The notes: generated by a model not told the origin, from the sequence alone. A stretch of DNA of 64,000 nucleotides from Membranipora membranacea (GCA_914767715.1 OU612066.1:29672283-29736282); one strand, 5' to 3'. Shown: positions 22,201 to 35,489, counted from the first letter of the stretch. Program-made: numbers and translations.

Positions 22201-24712
22201 ACATGATAGGAAGAAACGTATATAAAATAATTCTTATAACCGTCAAGAGGTCTGATTGATTGTCACTGTCTTGAAAAAACTGATCCTCTTCATGCTTGAG
22301 AGGAAATGTGGTACACATTTTTTAAATGTCTTACAGTTGCATGTTGTTGGTTCACTTATTTGTAATGAACTTATACTACCACAATTCCAGGTGGCAGTGG
22401 TTGGAAAAACTGCAAAGAATGTGATGATGGGAAAACCTCATGTACTCATTGTGAAGGGTGCGGGGAGATGCTCTCATATATCGAACTAACCATCAAATTG
22501 TAAGTTATTGCCCTGCTCGTCTGACTTATCCCTTTGAACTTGCACTAACAATAAAAAGTCATGTGCTTTATACATAGACGTAGGACTCAGTGTCTTTGGG
22601 TATGTAGCTCATCAATTATGAACATCAGTAGGTGGCTTTTGGGAATTATCAGTTCACATAGCAGATGCCAGTGCAGTATTCTGAGGTCTATAAAAGCCAT
22701 ATCAAATATCAAATCAGAAGCCTTCTGCTATCGAACGAGTTCATCAAAGTTCATCTATTCAAGTTTTTTTCGGTTATTATAAATTGGATATTGGAATAGT
22801 ATTCGTGCTCAGGGAGCGAGTGTGCACAACTCCTATTCTTATATCCTTGTGGTTAATCCTTTTATATGATTTGACCCAGCTAGCTCTTTACTTTGTCAAT
22901 AATTCCAGATCAAGTGATAAGAATCTTGTAAGAATCTTTAAAGTGCTAAGAATCTGTCATTAGGCTACTTCAAAAAAGCAAAGATCTTTTGAGTCAGCTT
23001 TTGCCATCCGACTCACTTTTGTATTTATCTTCTTGACAGTAAAAACTACAGGAAGGAGCACCTGTTGACTCACAGCGGCCTGCCAGAGAACATGTTGATG
23101 GATGTCACCGGAGAGGATGTCTTTCAGCAGATACTGCCACAAGTCTATCCTATAACCTGTACTCAGATAGGAGCAATAAATAAGATCTCTGCTAAACTCA
23201 TTGAGTCTGAGAGAATAGCCCACCAACAGGAGAGGCAGATCAATCAGGTAATTAGGCTATGTTTCTCCCTGAAACGTATACTTATTTAAACATTTTATTG
23301 TCCGTCTACAATCTTTATTTGGAATTTTTTGCATGCAGTGACGGAAAAAAAAATTTGAAAAGTGTGGAGAGACAAGGAAGAAAATGTAGGCCTATTAGTA
23401 ATGATTTACAGTTGTTTAAAATGCAAAAATTTGGATATCAAAACATTTCAAACCACTGGCAGCAGCAGCTGATTTTTAGACAACTAACAGACAAACAAAC
23501 AAACAAACAGAGGTATAACAAATCACTATACTTAGTTAGTAGCTTGTAGCAGAACAAGTGCTGATCAAATAACAGAGTTTTTAGTCATCAACCATGCTGC
23601 CAAGCAAATATGCAGATGATGAAAGCTTTACTTGAAAACTAAATGGATCCCTATTTACTAGGAAGGAGATTGTCATGAATATTAGACATGATCGCTGACG
23701 TCAATACCGTTTGGCTCCCTTTCACCATAGTCAGTCTATGTTTATTGAAAATCTGTTCAGGGCAGTGAGCTGTGCTGCCGTTTTGAAGGGAGGCAACTTT
23801 CAAATTAAAAGTTAGAAGAGTTTCACTTGGGTAACAGCAATGGATGATTGGTGGCATTTCAGCACCCATCACCGAAACTACTGTTAGACAAAAACTGCGA
23901 TCTCAGGAGCTTTGATTTCGGGGCTATTAGTCGACCTACTCTGAAAATAAGACAAAAAGAAATAACTGAAGCCCATATGCGCATGAAAATAATGCGCCTG
24001 CACCAAGGGATAATGTTCTCTTATTTTTTACATACAAGAAAATGGCTTATTTATATTGAGCAGCGTATGTTTTTGTATAAGCCATCAAGTTTCAACCATA
24101 TAATATAACGTAAAGGGAATGGGCTGACGTCTGATACTATGACGTTAGACCTCTCCTTTGGGCCCACAAGATCAGGCCACGAATGTTATCTACAGAGATA
24201 ATCACATTGTTGCAATATTTTATTGATTTTTCCCAAGTAGCTTCAATATCAATCCCGTGACTCTTAGTAAAGAGTGAATAAATATTACATTGTGATAAGA
24301 GACACAAGCAAGTTCTGTAGCATCGTAAATACCTATTATTTTAACCACTCACACAACACAACATGCTAAGCACAAGCAGTCATAAGACTGTTTAGAAATC
24401 ATGCACAAGAAATGTTAGCAAACCACAGCCTTTGACAGGAAAAGAAAGCCAATGTCTACTTTCCTGTGAATCTCTATGATACGCTTATGATACGCCCGCT
24501 GCAATATCCTCTGTTAGGATAGGACCCAGGCCTAACTCATGATCTCTCCTATATGCGTTTTACAGAGACAGACTTTACGAGCCATACCAGTAACACAAGT
24601 AGACTACAGATATAACAGTACACAATCTACACTGTATCTGTACGGTAAGGAAAGAAGAATATACTCCCCTGACTATCCAAGGGAGTGCTGCTGGGGGTGC
24701 AATATACTATGA
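19237..24712 (+). CDS. SSUH2: SSUH2-like protein, copy 3 (divergent, 8 exons)
   Basis: Exons are 19237-19270, 19688-19898, 20345-20477, 21034-21219, 21732-21867, 22391-22499, 23040-23247 and 24566-24712, giving 387 residues. Exons 4 to 6 and the last exon have the same lengths and phases as in copies 1 and 2. The exon corresponding to their exons 7 and 8 is one uninterrupted 208-nt exon (103+105). The zinc region spans residues 189-269. Its first exon has CSTC, CERC, CRIC and CHSC pairs, the next has CKEC and CTHC. The N-terminus is unrelated to the Pro/Gln-rich leaders of copies 1 and 2 and has no PPxY motif. The conserved tail (SPDYPRECCWGCNIL) is intact. Its 387 residues are closest to the vertebrate SSUH2 length, so this may be the ancestral form. 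Confidence 0.88.
23488..23511. repeat. ACAA tetranucleotide repeat
   Basis: A run of (ACAA)n ends in CAGAGG in the last intron of SSUH2 copy 3. A similar AACAAACAAACAAACAGAGG occurs at about 31866-31886, so both may be tails of one retroelement family. Confidence 0.6.
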
Positions 24713-27138
24713 CCTGTGGCCTCTATCAAATCACATCTCAGTTGTTTATTACATTAGCTAACACATGCTGTCGGTAAATGAAAACACACCTTTCACAATA
24801 ATGTAACTTTATGAGCTGCTAGATCAGAAACCTAATATTCTGTTTTGACTACCAGCGCTCATATCGTAAGACGAAAACTAGCAGATTATAAATCCTGTCA
24901 TGATCTTCAAATATTTAACAATGTTCTATGCTCATCATCGCCTGACTTCACATTTTGTGTTCAACAGATCAAATCAATTTATTAGAACCATGTATCATAA
25001 TAATTATTTTTCTCTGTGGATTTCATCCTTTTTTGCAGTTTTCAAAATGATAATAAAAACCCAGTATTGTCAAACATCACTGAAGATTTTGAGCTAGCCC
25101 CAGCAGACTGCAGCAAAACCCTGATCGGTATTTTCCACGTAAGATTTGAAGCTGCTGGGAATTCCCTTGACTTATTTTATCGGAATTTTTACACATGTCC
25201 TGCCACTGATTGGCCCACGAAACAGCCAACCAGTGAGACAGAAACTGGTTAAAACTCTAATCTTTATGGACTCGTTTGTCTTGTGTTGTTTAGGTAGTTT
25301 GATGTAGAGCTATCGCAGCTACAATGATTCAATTTATTTTAAATCAGGCCCACTCGCAACACTTTGCTGAGCAAAGACTCAATTTTAAGTGACAAATGTC
25401 CATTGCAATAAACAAATCCGCTAGCGCAGTATAGTTCAACCCAAATTACCGAATCCACACATAGAGTGTTCTCACCACAAAACCTTAAAACGAAAAATAA
25501 ATATTATGACTGGTAAATACCACTTGTCACAACACAACTGAGAATAATGGTACAAGATAGGCACACATTTTAGGAATCAATTTTAGTACTGTTGAACTCG
25601 GTGAGCGTTGGCGATGAGTTATTATTACCACAGGTATTTGAAATAATGGCCTCCTCCTCTATACTCTATACTCCAGAGGAGTAATGTATTCGCAAGTGAA
25701 AAACCGCCACCATCTCGCACAGGCTCAATATAGCAAGCCAATACTTACTCAAACTCATTGATTTACATTTACTTTTATCTCCGCTCGTGAAAATTGGTGC
25801 CAGCAAATAATAAGTCACCCCAAGGGCAAGGCTAGCGCTAAGCGAAACTAAACGAGCTAATATTCACTTGCCTAGGTAGCTGTCACTGGAGGATGGATTT
25901 GCAAGCTGCAAAAACACCTCTAACCATCAAATATGGAACAGGATGCCAACCTGCATGTAAATTCATTACCATATAACTAGTGTAGCAGATTAGAAACACA
26001 TCTGTCATAAGACAAAGGTTGATTGATGGCATAAAATGTGTGAATGTTTCAATAATGATTGGTCATATGGTAGTTTAAGTGCTCAAACGGTGCAAGATGC
26101 TGGTGGAGGCATTTCATTATCAACCAATGTGCTTCAACACATTATCAACCAGTCGGTCGGTCTGGTGGATTTGGTTTTAATGTCAAGTAGAAACGTGATT
26201 TTTGTACCTACCAATACCATTTGATGGAAAATTCTGTCACCTCATATTTGACTCGATGCTGAGTAACAAGTACAACTGAGAAAATAACAAGCAATCACGT
26301 GTGGAGGGTAGATATAAGTTTATTTATGGAAAAGCTAACCGCAATAATGTAAATTAACAAAACAAATCAGCTAAAATGGCTCAGTGTCATATGTCAGTAT
26401 CCTGTGATATTTTTTACTTAGATTATAATAGCTAAAAACAAAACAGAAACAGAACAATAGAATGCCTTTGTAAAAATAAAATGATACATATTGTGGAATA
26501 CGGCCAAATATAGTTGAATACAGTATCATATTATTTGAATAGTAGGAGGTTATAAATAACAGCGCTTGCCAACCACACGATTGTATTTAATTATAATCCA
26601 TGGTAGCTCTCCCTGGTGACTCAAGTATGCTAGATTGTTGTGTCCTTCTAGTTACAGTATAACAACCGACGAACAAGTAAATCACAAGGTGCCACACCTT
26701 GTACTATACAAATGGTTGGTAACCTACCGCTATCTGCTACATATTTGAATTTATAAGATAAAATACAACACAGGCGAACACTAATATGTTATATGAGGTG
26801 ACAGCTGGTACGTAATATAGCTTGTGGCAGTGGCAAAAAGATCAAATACTAACTAGAAATAAGAGCATAACTAGATATAACAGTCATTGATATCAAACAT
26901 GCTATGGGTTGTGAGAAACTCTGTTCAGTAATTCAATTGCTGTTGACTAATGATAGTGCGTATGAATATTTTCCGTTGTTGTATATTGCCTTATTATACT
27001 CCTAGTGTTAGTATTTGAGATCGTAGTGTTAAGATTCTTGAATGTTCTTTTATATTTGATAATAGTGATAGCTGTCAGCGTGATACTAGTACTTCTACTG
27101 GCCTTAGATGGAAGGAACGAACTGTTCGTCTGTCTCCT
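24713..27138. other. Intergenic region between SSUH2 copy 3 and CREBL2
   Basis: This is AT-rich sequence with no exon chain I can support and no striking repeat. It should hold the 3' ends of both convergent genes. Confidence 0.5.
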
Positions 27139-27850
27139 TCATGATGGCGGGAGGATGCCATTTTTAACATCAATCTCTCGAGCTTTAGTCTCAAGCTGTT
27201 GAATATAGCAGAGGATAATGTCATACATGAGTTACTTGTCATGCTGGTATTAACACTCAGATCAATAAACCACAGACACATCGCTATCTACTAGCTAAGA
27301 ATACTTCATATGAATAACTAGCTTTTTCCAAATCAGAGTCGATCATCTTGATAAAAAATTATTCAAAGTAGGGCGCCTGAATGATTGAACTGTTAGTGTT
27401 AAAGTATCTTACCTGTTTTAGTTCATCTCTAAGTTTGAACACAGCTTCTTCGCTCGCCGCGATCAACTCTTCCAAATATTGATACCTTAGCTTTTTCCTC
27501 GCCCTACATTCCTTAGCACTGAGTCTACTCCTCTCAGCTGCATCACCCGCTCGCCCACGTGCGCCCCGGCCTGACTTCTGAGTGGCGGGCATCTTCTGCC
27601 TCTTTCTGTCCGATTTCTTTGCTCCCTTCATTCCTGAGTCACTATCGGAATCCGAGTCAGAAGATGTTGAAGAACTATCAACTAAAGTAAGAGGAATATT
27701 TGAAGGATCATTACTACTGTCGTTAGAAGATGATGGTCGAGATTCTACCGATGGCGGCCCTGTTGTCTTAGTTTTAACAAGTAGCAACTCCTTAGATTTA
27801 GAGCTTCTAGTTAATCCAGATGTACTAGCCATTGTTCCATTGAATAACAC
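27139..27850 (-). CDS. CREBL2: CREBL2-type bZIP transcription factor (2 exons)
   Basis: On the minus strand exon 1 (27850-27413) encodes 146 residues and ends at AAACAG|GTAAGA. The best in-phase continuation is exon 2 (27195-27139), 18 residues and TGA, after a pyrimidine-rich CAACAG acceptor. An acidic DSDSDSDS tract and a Lys/Arg-rich segment precede the bZIP. The basic region (about 106-122, [15 protein letters not shown]) and the LRYQYLEEL zipper start are the signature of CREBL2 and fly REPTOR-BP, which act in nutrient- and TOR-linked transcription. A second in-frame Met (residue 7) may be the real start. The second exon is less certain: it fits the family in ending soon after an ID..NGILP-like stretch, but lacks the usual YKQW. 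Confidence 0.85.
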
Positions 27851-29215
27851 CCTGTCATGTGACTCACACTCTAAGATGGCTCCTAGGATCCTGACCTACT
27901 ACTAAGTAATGACTGCCTGATGAATATCATGAATGTAATGATGATGGCGCTATGCTGAGCAAGCTATAGCAAACAAAGCCTAATTGAGTAATCGGAAAAT
28001 GGGAATACCAGATTCCTATCGAGCCATTTGGGCCAGCTCACTCTATATAAAACTGTTTAGTGGGAAAATCCTATATTCATTGGATATTTCCAGAGTTTTC
28101 CAAGCGTATCAAATAAAGCTTTTGTAATGCAGTATTCTTGCTCATGATTGGCTGTTTGCCATAATAGTAATGTTCCATTGTTATCATTTATAATCCCATG
28201 AATGAAGTTGTGAAACCGGCATCAATGACTATTTATAATGAGTATTTAGAATGAGTATTTATAATCTTTGCCGGCATTGTCAACAGAGAGTGATAAGAAT
28301 TTAGCGTGGCTGGGGCTTATCAGCATGTCAACAGTTCACCAGCTTATAGCCTAAATAGTCATTGCTTGGTTTTTGAGTATGTTAGAGTGTACACAGGTGT
28401 ACCCTTACGCCCCCAGCACCAAAATCTTTACAGGCTCAGGTTATCAAATGTACTTTTCATAAGCCAGCTGAAAACAACTGCATTGTAGTTTATGAAATTT
28501 TAAGGTTGCCTCAAGTGCTTGCTGAGACAAATTTGTATTCAAGTTCTCAATGAAGAGCTTTATTGGCTCACATTTATCAGTTGGCTAGCTGTTATCATCA
28601 ATCCAAAGAGTTTGGCTTCATCTCCAAATGCCGTTTACTCAAAATAAATCAGTCAGACCCTCAAGCAACACTCTTTAACAATACAGGGGTAGCGAAGCAC
28701 TTGTTTGTTGTTTAAAATGCTTGACCTTAACGCTGTTTTGTGTTTATATTCAGGTATCTATCACGACGTTGCTTTTGCACCAAATAAATTCACCTAAGTA
28801 CACTGAAAATATCAGTGCATCCTGTAACACACGTCATACCTGACAGAATACTACAATTATTTCGGGTTTCTTTGCGAGCTACGCTTGATGAAGCCGCAAT
28901 GAAATCTAACCCCAGACGTCACACCTGGCTAAGTATTATTTAGGCCCCACAAATCTCAATATTTTTTCATAGGGTCTGTTCCAACATAAACTTGTACAAC
29001 AACATTTGATCCCTCCTTTTTTGTCATTCTTGGATCTAGATAAGTCTGACACATGGCATCCCTAATAATATTGGCAGGCGGAAGTTGGAAACTAATAACC
29101 TGATAGCGTGAACGGATTTCTATCGATGTATATTGTGACCTGACCTATATTTATAGATTAGAGCCCTCCACAAGACAATTGCAATTTATGAAGCTGCATT
29201 TAAACAATGCATCCC

Positions 29216-29312
29216 TAGCCTTATCACGCGGCCAAGGGTTTTGGTTTTTTTGGTTTGTTTGACCAACCCAAAAACCAAAAAAACCAAAACCCGTGGCCGC
29301 GTGACAAGGCTA
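29216..29312. mobile_element. Short foldback element, TAGCCTTRTCAC family, copy B
   Basis: Arms of about 40 bp are nearly perfect inverted repeats (outer TAGCCTTATCACGCGGCC and GGCCGCGTGACAAGGCTA). They are flanked by a perfect 9-bp direct repeat, ATGCATCCC, at 29207-29215 and 29313-29321. This marks a real transposition event. The ends match the foldback at 7043-7116. Confidence 0.85.
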
Positions 29313-30417
29313 ATGCATCCCTTCCTGAATCCATTGAGAGCAAGCCAGCGTACTGCATGCTTTATTACAAAATCTTGTCCGCTTCTCAATCTACCCGACC
29401 AAAATGACATCAGCGATGCAGAGAGTATGTGACATCGACAACTGATCGCTGTTTCTACTAATACTAATTTATATGTATGTGTGCATGTAACCCATTCCCC
29501 ATAACAGCGTCTTTCCTCAACATCTTGCTTCACAAATGTGTCACAATGAGGGATGTAAACAGATTGTGAGTATCTGTGTGCAAGAGTCAACTTAGACTGG
29601 CTGGTATTTTTTTGTGATGCACATAAGTTGCAAAAAAAACCAGCATTACATCAAATACCTTTAACTCCTTGATTACATGTAGTCAAAAGATGGCCAACGG
29701 ATATGCATGCATTAGTTTTTTTTTGCAAAGCCCTGCAACCAACTCTGACACTGACAACATGATAATACCGCAGACTAACACATGATAATCATGTCGTACA
29801 GGTATACTCATTCTGAGCTCCGCTGCTATGATTAGTCATGTTGTATCTTAGCATGAGAACCATATTCTTTTTTATAACTCAAAACAGGGCTTCTACTGCG
29901 CACAGGCTAATTATCTGATTACAATGGCTTACTACGAGCACATTATTTCACTGCACTGTCTGCACATAGAGACATTGTGGTACTTACGAAGAAAGATAGC
30001 AATCAAGTTCCGAAGGTTTGCTGATGGCGCAAAATATATCCTCAATTAGCTCGGACCAACTCTCACTGTCAACTTTGAATTTTTCACTGCTTCACTTCCA
30101 GCTGTTTGCAACTTTCTAAAAAATAAAACCCTGGACTAATCTTTATAGATTACAATGATTTCCTTATCAGGACTTGTTATGGAGTAAACAAGTCACGTGA
30201 TGTGGACTTGAACGCTTTTGTTATGAACTTGTTTTTGTTCACCTGCCAAGATTTAGATCAATATCTCATTGTGTAAATGAAATTGAGCACTTTAGAGTTG
30301 CATGCTATGCAAAGAATAAATGGGCTATAACTAATATGGGTGTTTTTTGTAGACTGTTTACTGGCTTCAATGTATAAATAGCATCTAGGTAAATTTAGAC
30401 ATGATAAATGTCGTACG

Positions 30418-30464
30418 TATGTAGACAGAGGTGTTGTCGCGTATGTAGACAGCAGTGTTGTCAG
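30418..30464. repeat. Two-unit 24-bp tandem repeat
   Basis: Two imperfect units of GTATGTAGACAG(A/C)(G)GTGTTGTC lie head to tail. Confidence 0.7.
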
Positions 30465-31250
30465 TAATATTGTCAACATGTGCAAAACAAAAAATAAGAC
30501 CTTTTGTTCCATAACTAGACCCTTTGCTCCATATACGGACACGTATAATATGTTTGTTTTGTGACACCTTTTTCGGGTCACACTTGGGCCATACTGAAGT
30601 TCTAACTTTTTATGAGGGAAGAGGGATACCTGCTGATGTCAGAGGGTAGGGCTTTATGTTGCATTTCTTTAACCCATTGCTTGTACTGAAATTTATTTTT
30701 ACATCCAAGTTCTGAGGAACACTGTCACAACAGCTAATTTCAGGCCAGCATATGTAAATCTTCAAATAAGCCAGCTGTCAGTCCTCTCTCAGTTTGGCTG
30801 CAAAATGAGTTCATACCCACAGAACTTCACTCAGTGTCATCACAGTGAGGAAGAGGGAGTTCATTGATCACAGCCAATCATCAAAAATACTAAAATATCT
30901 GCATCATGCACGACAAAGCTCACTTGAGGGATTTGTAACATAAAAGCAGATAGGAAATAGAAATATGAAACAGCTTCCTAATATTATATCTTTGCAAAAC
31001 TGTTTCTGAAAATAATTTAGTGATGGTCATAAAACATATACAGTTGGTCCTTCCTGTAGTATAGAGAAACAGCCTGGCCGCTCGCATCTTTATTGATATT
31101 ATATCTTTGACTCAATTTCCGGTGCCTGATATCAAAGAAATAAGGAGCATGGAAATAACAATCGATCTATGTCACTGCTAATATTGGCATTGGACATACA
31201 AATGATATTCGTCTTTTTAACTACATCATAGTGTGAGCCCTCTGACGTCT

Positions 31251-31292
31251 GTATACCCATAGAGTTATATATATAATAACTCTATGGTATAC
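31251..31292. repeat. Palindrome with GTATACCCATAGA ends
   Basis: Arms of about 18 bp surround a short AT spacer. The outer sequence is shared with the palindrome at 9551-9598. Confidence 0.65.
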
Positions 31293-31908
31293 CAACTGTG
31301 AGAAAAGCCTTGGTGCCATTGACTATATATAGCTAGAACATATTGTTGTAACTTGGTGGCGGAACCCTAGTAAATAATTCATATCATTTTCTACCACTCT
31401 TCTGAAATGTTGCAACAAAGTATGTATTTCTGCCTCATAGAGAACACGGCTGGATTTGGATTTCCTCTTTAGATATGGTAACTGGCATGTGGACAGTGGT
31501 GTCACTAAAATGTTATGAGGCATCAAACTTTCTCTGCGTTTTACTGTGTTATCCTGATAGGCTTAGCGTTATCCATATAATGATAATATTCACTGATTAG
31601 GTTAAGGATCCTCGCCTGGTCAAGAATTACCCAATTCACAGGTTTCAATACTAGCAAATCTCGGTTTTGAAATTACTTTATGAGACCGTAAAAGATAGTT
31701 GGGATGTTTGCCGAATCTAATGTTCGGCAGAAAAACTATACAAAACATAGCATACTACAAAGTCAATGAAAATTTCCATCCTGCAGGGCAGTTTGTTTTT
31801 TTATCCTATCGATATTTTCCTGACTCATATAAACCTTGTTATAAGATTGAGAGCATGTAATATTCAACAAACAAACAAACAGAGGAATCTAAACAAGCAG
31901 TTATATGC

Positions 31909-31952
31909 CCCCCCCCCCCCCACCACCGAACAAAGCTTGTCAAGACAGGCTA
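31909..31952. mobile_element. Solitary TAGCC-family end with poly-C run
   Basis: A poly-C tract leads into GAACAAAGCTTGTCAAGACAGGCTA, the same order as the right end of the MITE at 4454-4632. No matching left end was found nearby. Confidence 0.55.
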
Positions 31953-32579
31953 TTGTATGCGCATGCTTAAAATTATTTTCAATATGACATACTGACTCTC
32001 GTGATCTGACTGGGCATGTAGATCACTGATAAACTAGGTTATCATTACCACAAAGAGAATGTCGTAAGGCTAAGTATGCATCCTGCGTGACTTGAATTTG
32101 CGCATGTGCAAGAACAATGAGTTTAGTCTGGGTTCTAATTGCAATTTTGGTCTGAGGAGATAGGACACCCCCTGCATAAATTGCCAGTCAACTTTAGCTA
32201 ATAGTGACAATAGAAGATAACTCTTTCTAACAATTCCGCACGCATTTGTGAGTGTGCCACCAGAGCAGGTAGCCAATCAGATGGCTTCGGAATTCCGAGG
32301 CTCAATTTTGCAGAGATCAGCTCATGCCCAGAGCTGAGCATGCGCAGAATGTCAATATGACAGAAAGTTGTCCTCCCTCCCCCATTTCATATAGTCTGAG
32401 AACACTATACTAAAGATTTAACACAATTTATTGGAGAAGTTATTGTGTTGTCTATATTTAGGACCTTTTTTAATAACCGCCATCTTTTTCTTTCACTCAA
32501 GAAACAAATTCATGCTCTACAGAATCTCTTAGGAGATTTCTATTTATTTTGTCCACAGCTGTAGCTGTAACCATTCAAG

Positions 32580-34344
32580 ATGGTAAGTGTGGTTCTCATA
32601 TTAACTGCTCACATAAAATTTGCTGCCATTAAAGTAAACTGCAGTTTGTTTTGCTAATTCTTCCATTCCTGAGGTCAGTCATGCTGCTGCTTCAGTTCTT
32701 GAATGCATCTTCTTGCTTCCTTCCTCTCCTTACCCTCATTCAATCATTGGATTGACACTGACTCAACTGTGTCAGTTTCCCTGTCTCTGCCAAGCTGAAT
32801 AATGATTAAACTAAAGCCAGTCTTCTCTTGAAACAGGCGTCAAGTTGGTTAGTAACCATTATCCAATTTACTATCAGTAGAGTAGTATCATATCATCAAA
32901 CTCTCAATCAATCATCATCAATTCTATAATACTACTCTACTGTGACTTAAACTTTGCCAACTGCAGAGACTGTCTTTTAGTTGTGACCTACCCATTCATT
33001 CATGTAACAATCGTAACATTCTCTTTCCAATTTGTAGCCTCAGGTCGCTAAAGGAGGTAAGATGTTGAATTACATCAACTACCGCATGCGTTGCTCGCTG
33101 CAAGACGGTAGAACTTTCATCGGCACATTCAAAGCCTTTGATAAACATATGAATTTGATACTTGGAGACTGTGATGAGTTCAGGAGAATCAAACCTAAGA
33201 AATCAGGAGAGCGGGAAGAGAAGCGAGTACTTGGTCTGGTGTTACTCAGAGGTAAATTCTCTATTGTCATTCAGATGAAATTTTAATACAAGCCTGTTCA
33301 GTGATTGAATCGTGAATAGGTGCTCAGGTTTTTTGAACTTGGTGCACTAATTGGTCAGATACCGTGTTACGTCCTTCTCAGCACGCATACCTAGTCAATA
33401 TGTGTATTTTCTTCTTGAAGTTCATTTGGCTAATGATGATACTCATGCAGTTTGGTGTTATGCTGTCGATCAAGGAGAAATGTTCAATGAGATTAAAGGA
33501 CTTTTATTGATCCCCTTGATTTAGTCCACAGTACTATTGTCCTTTACGTTCATTCTTGATTTGAAGAAAAAAAATTTTCTCTCCATTTCAAACCTTAGCT
33601 AATATCCACTCTATGTATGACAAATTATATCTAATAGAACCATGTAATTGTTTTATTTGCAGGAGAGCATCTTGTGTCTATGACAGTAGAAGGTCCTCCA
33701 CCAGTAGAGGAGGGACAGGCCAGAGTACCGATCCCCGGAGCCCCTGGTGCAGGTATCGGACGTGCTGCAGGTAGAGGTATGGGCCCTGGAGGTCCTGCTG
33801 GAGCTGCTCCAGGTCTCCAAGGACCTGTCAGAGGTGTGGGAGGTCCATCACAACAGAGCATGACTCCTGGTGTAAGTGTCAAAATATGGAACTCAAGCTT
33901 TATGATTGTTCTAAATTACATTCATACAGTTACTTTCCTTTTTCTTTCTGCATCAAATTGCAGTAATCATTTTAACAAGCAACTATCCACAAATTTACAT
34001 TATCTGTGACTCTCATAAGCCTACAGTGTGGTGATATTGTCCATCATGCAACAATCTAATCCAATCTAACAATGCACAGACACTTATAAAAAACATGTTG
34101 TAAGTAAATGAGCTTAAATTTGTTACATCACGTGGTAACATATCACCGTTATTTTATTTAGGGAGGAGTAGCAGCAGCTGCCGCACCCAGACCGAGGATG
34201 CCTGGACCTCCAGGAGGAATGAGAGGGCCTCCACCCGGTATGAGAGGAGGAATGATGGGTGGACCACCTGGAATGAGAGGTCCCCCACCAGGCATGAGAG
34301 GTCCCCCTCCTGGTATGCGAGGACCACCACCTGGCAGATACTAG
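32580..34344 (+). CDS. SNRPB: Small nuclear ribonucleoprotein Sm-B/B'
   Basis: Exons are 32580-32582, 33038-33251, 33663-33871 and 34162-34344, giving 202 residues. The first coding exon holds only the ATG, followed at once by GTAAGT. The protein has the Sm fold in its first 90 or so residues ([24 protein letters not shown], the [20 protein letters not shown] Sm2 segment). A conserved GIGRAAGRG / [12 protein letters not shown] linker follows. The C-terminus is a run of PPGMRGPP repeats, the proline-rich tail typical of B/B'. Sm-B is one of seven proteins forming the ring on U1, U2, U4 and U5 snRNAs in the spliceosome. The length is slightly below the human 231-240 residues because the tail is shorter. 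Confidence 0.97.
32874..32943. repeat. Hairpin in SNRPB intron 1
   Basis: The 14-mer CAGTAGAGTAGTAT and its exact reverse complement flank a spacer of about 40 bp rich in ATCATCAA. Confidence 0.7.
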
Positions 34345-35489
34345 TCTGTACATAAATCAGACTTCATAGTAAAAAATGTCCAGAACAACTCTTTTTCATA
34401 CAGAATTATATTGTAAATAGTGTTTCATAGTCACGGTAAGAATACAAGCTGCAATGTATATTGTACAAAAACTGTCTTCTTTATTGTGTAGTAGTATTAT
34501 TGGTATCTCCTCCATTTCTTGACCAACCCTCCCAAGCAAAGCTATATTGTGAGCTGGCTATTTTTCCTAAATAAGTATTCAAGTGGCTGCAGCAGTAAAT
34601 GTAGATTTGTGTTTTCTCCAATTCGGGAATTGGACAGAGTGGATTACACGTATTTTCTCTATGTAATGCGCATCTGGTTGATGTTGTCTCAACTTTCCAT
34701 TACTAACATGATAAAGAGCCAGGGGGCCTTTCAATTAGAGCAAGGCATTTTAGGCCAAATGATAGTGATCACTTCACTCAAAATTGTTGTTTATTTTGTC
34801 ATTCGTTCGTCTGTATAGTTCACTCATAATGTAAATAGTCCCGCCAATGATTGAGCGATTCTGGAACAAGACCCCTAATGGGTCACACTCACTCAGCTAT
34901 GAACAATCGAGACGGAGTTGTGGCAGTCTTTAATTGAAAGATAGTGAAGAATATGAAGATATCACAACTGCGCACGCTGATACAGTTTGTAAGTTTCGCG
35001 AGCTGACTTGACTGTGTTATATTGCTGAACATTTCAACATCGCACATCAGTACCTACCATCACCAGAGTACTATATGATCGGATTGAGCAAAATGTATTT
35101 AAATTCCCAAACTAAAAGACTAGCACTTGGTAAAAATTAGCGTATATAAATAATTTGGCACTGTAGCTACAATGCAGAGAAACTTTTACTCATAGTCGAC
35201 CTGCAAGTAATGTGACCATTGGTTCTATGGACGAAATGCCCACTGCACTCCCAATGTAGCATCCTGCTGTCCGCAACTCATGGTGGGTTTTTGTGGATTT
35301 ATGCTGTCATAGAGGATTTGATAATGAAACCCCCTTGAAGCCCGCCTTGTGCTTTTTGAGCTCTTTAGTTAAATCAATGCGGAAGTATGATAACAACCTG
35401 TGATCAATCTGCAATTTCATGCGTATTTGGTACAGAATGATTACTGATCACTGGAAGCATAAGCCCATAGAAATTGATACTTGAAAATA
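34345..35489. other. Intergenic region downstream of SNRPB
   Basis: No exon or clear repeat was seen. The 3' UTR of SNRPB should occupy its start, but no canonical AATAAA is evident close to the stop codon. Confidence 0.5.

Larger units (their letters stand above)
27851..32579. other. Intergenic region between CREBL2 and SNRPB
   Basis: No exon is supported. The region contains a 97-bp foldback with target-site duplication (29216-29312), a 24-bp tandem pair at about 30418-30464, a palindrome (31251-31292) and a single TAGCC-type transposon end with a poly-C run (31909-31952). The start of each flanking gene faces this region, so both promoters should lie within it. Confidence 0.55.

Noticed and set aside
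27582-27905. Plus-strand open frame opposite CREBL2
   Set aside because: It is antisense to the bZIP exon, whose encoded family is unmistakable.
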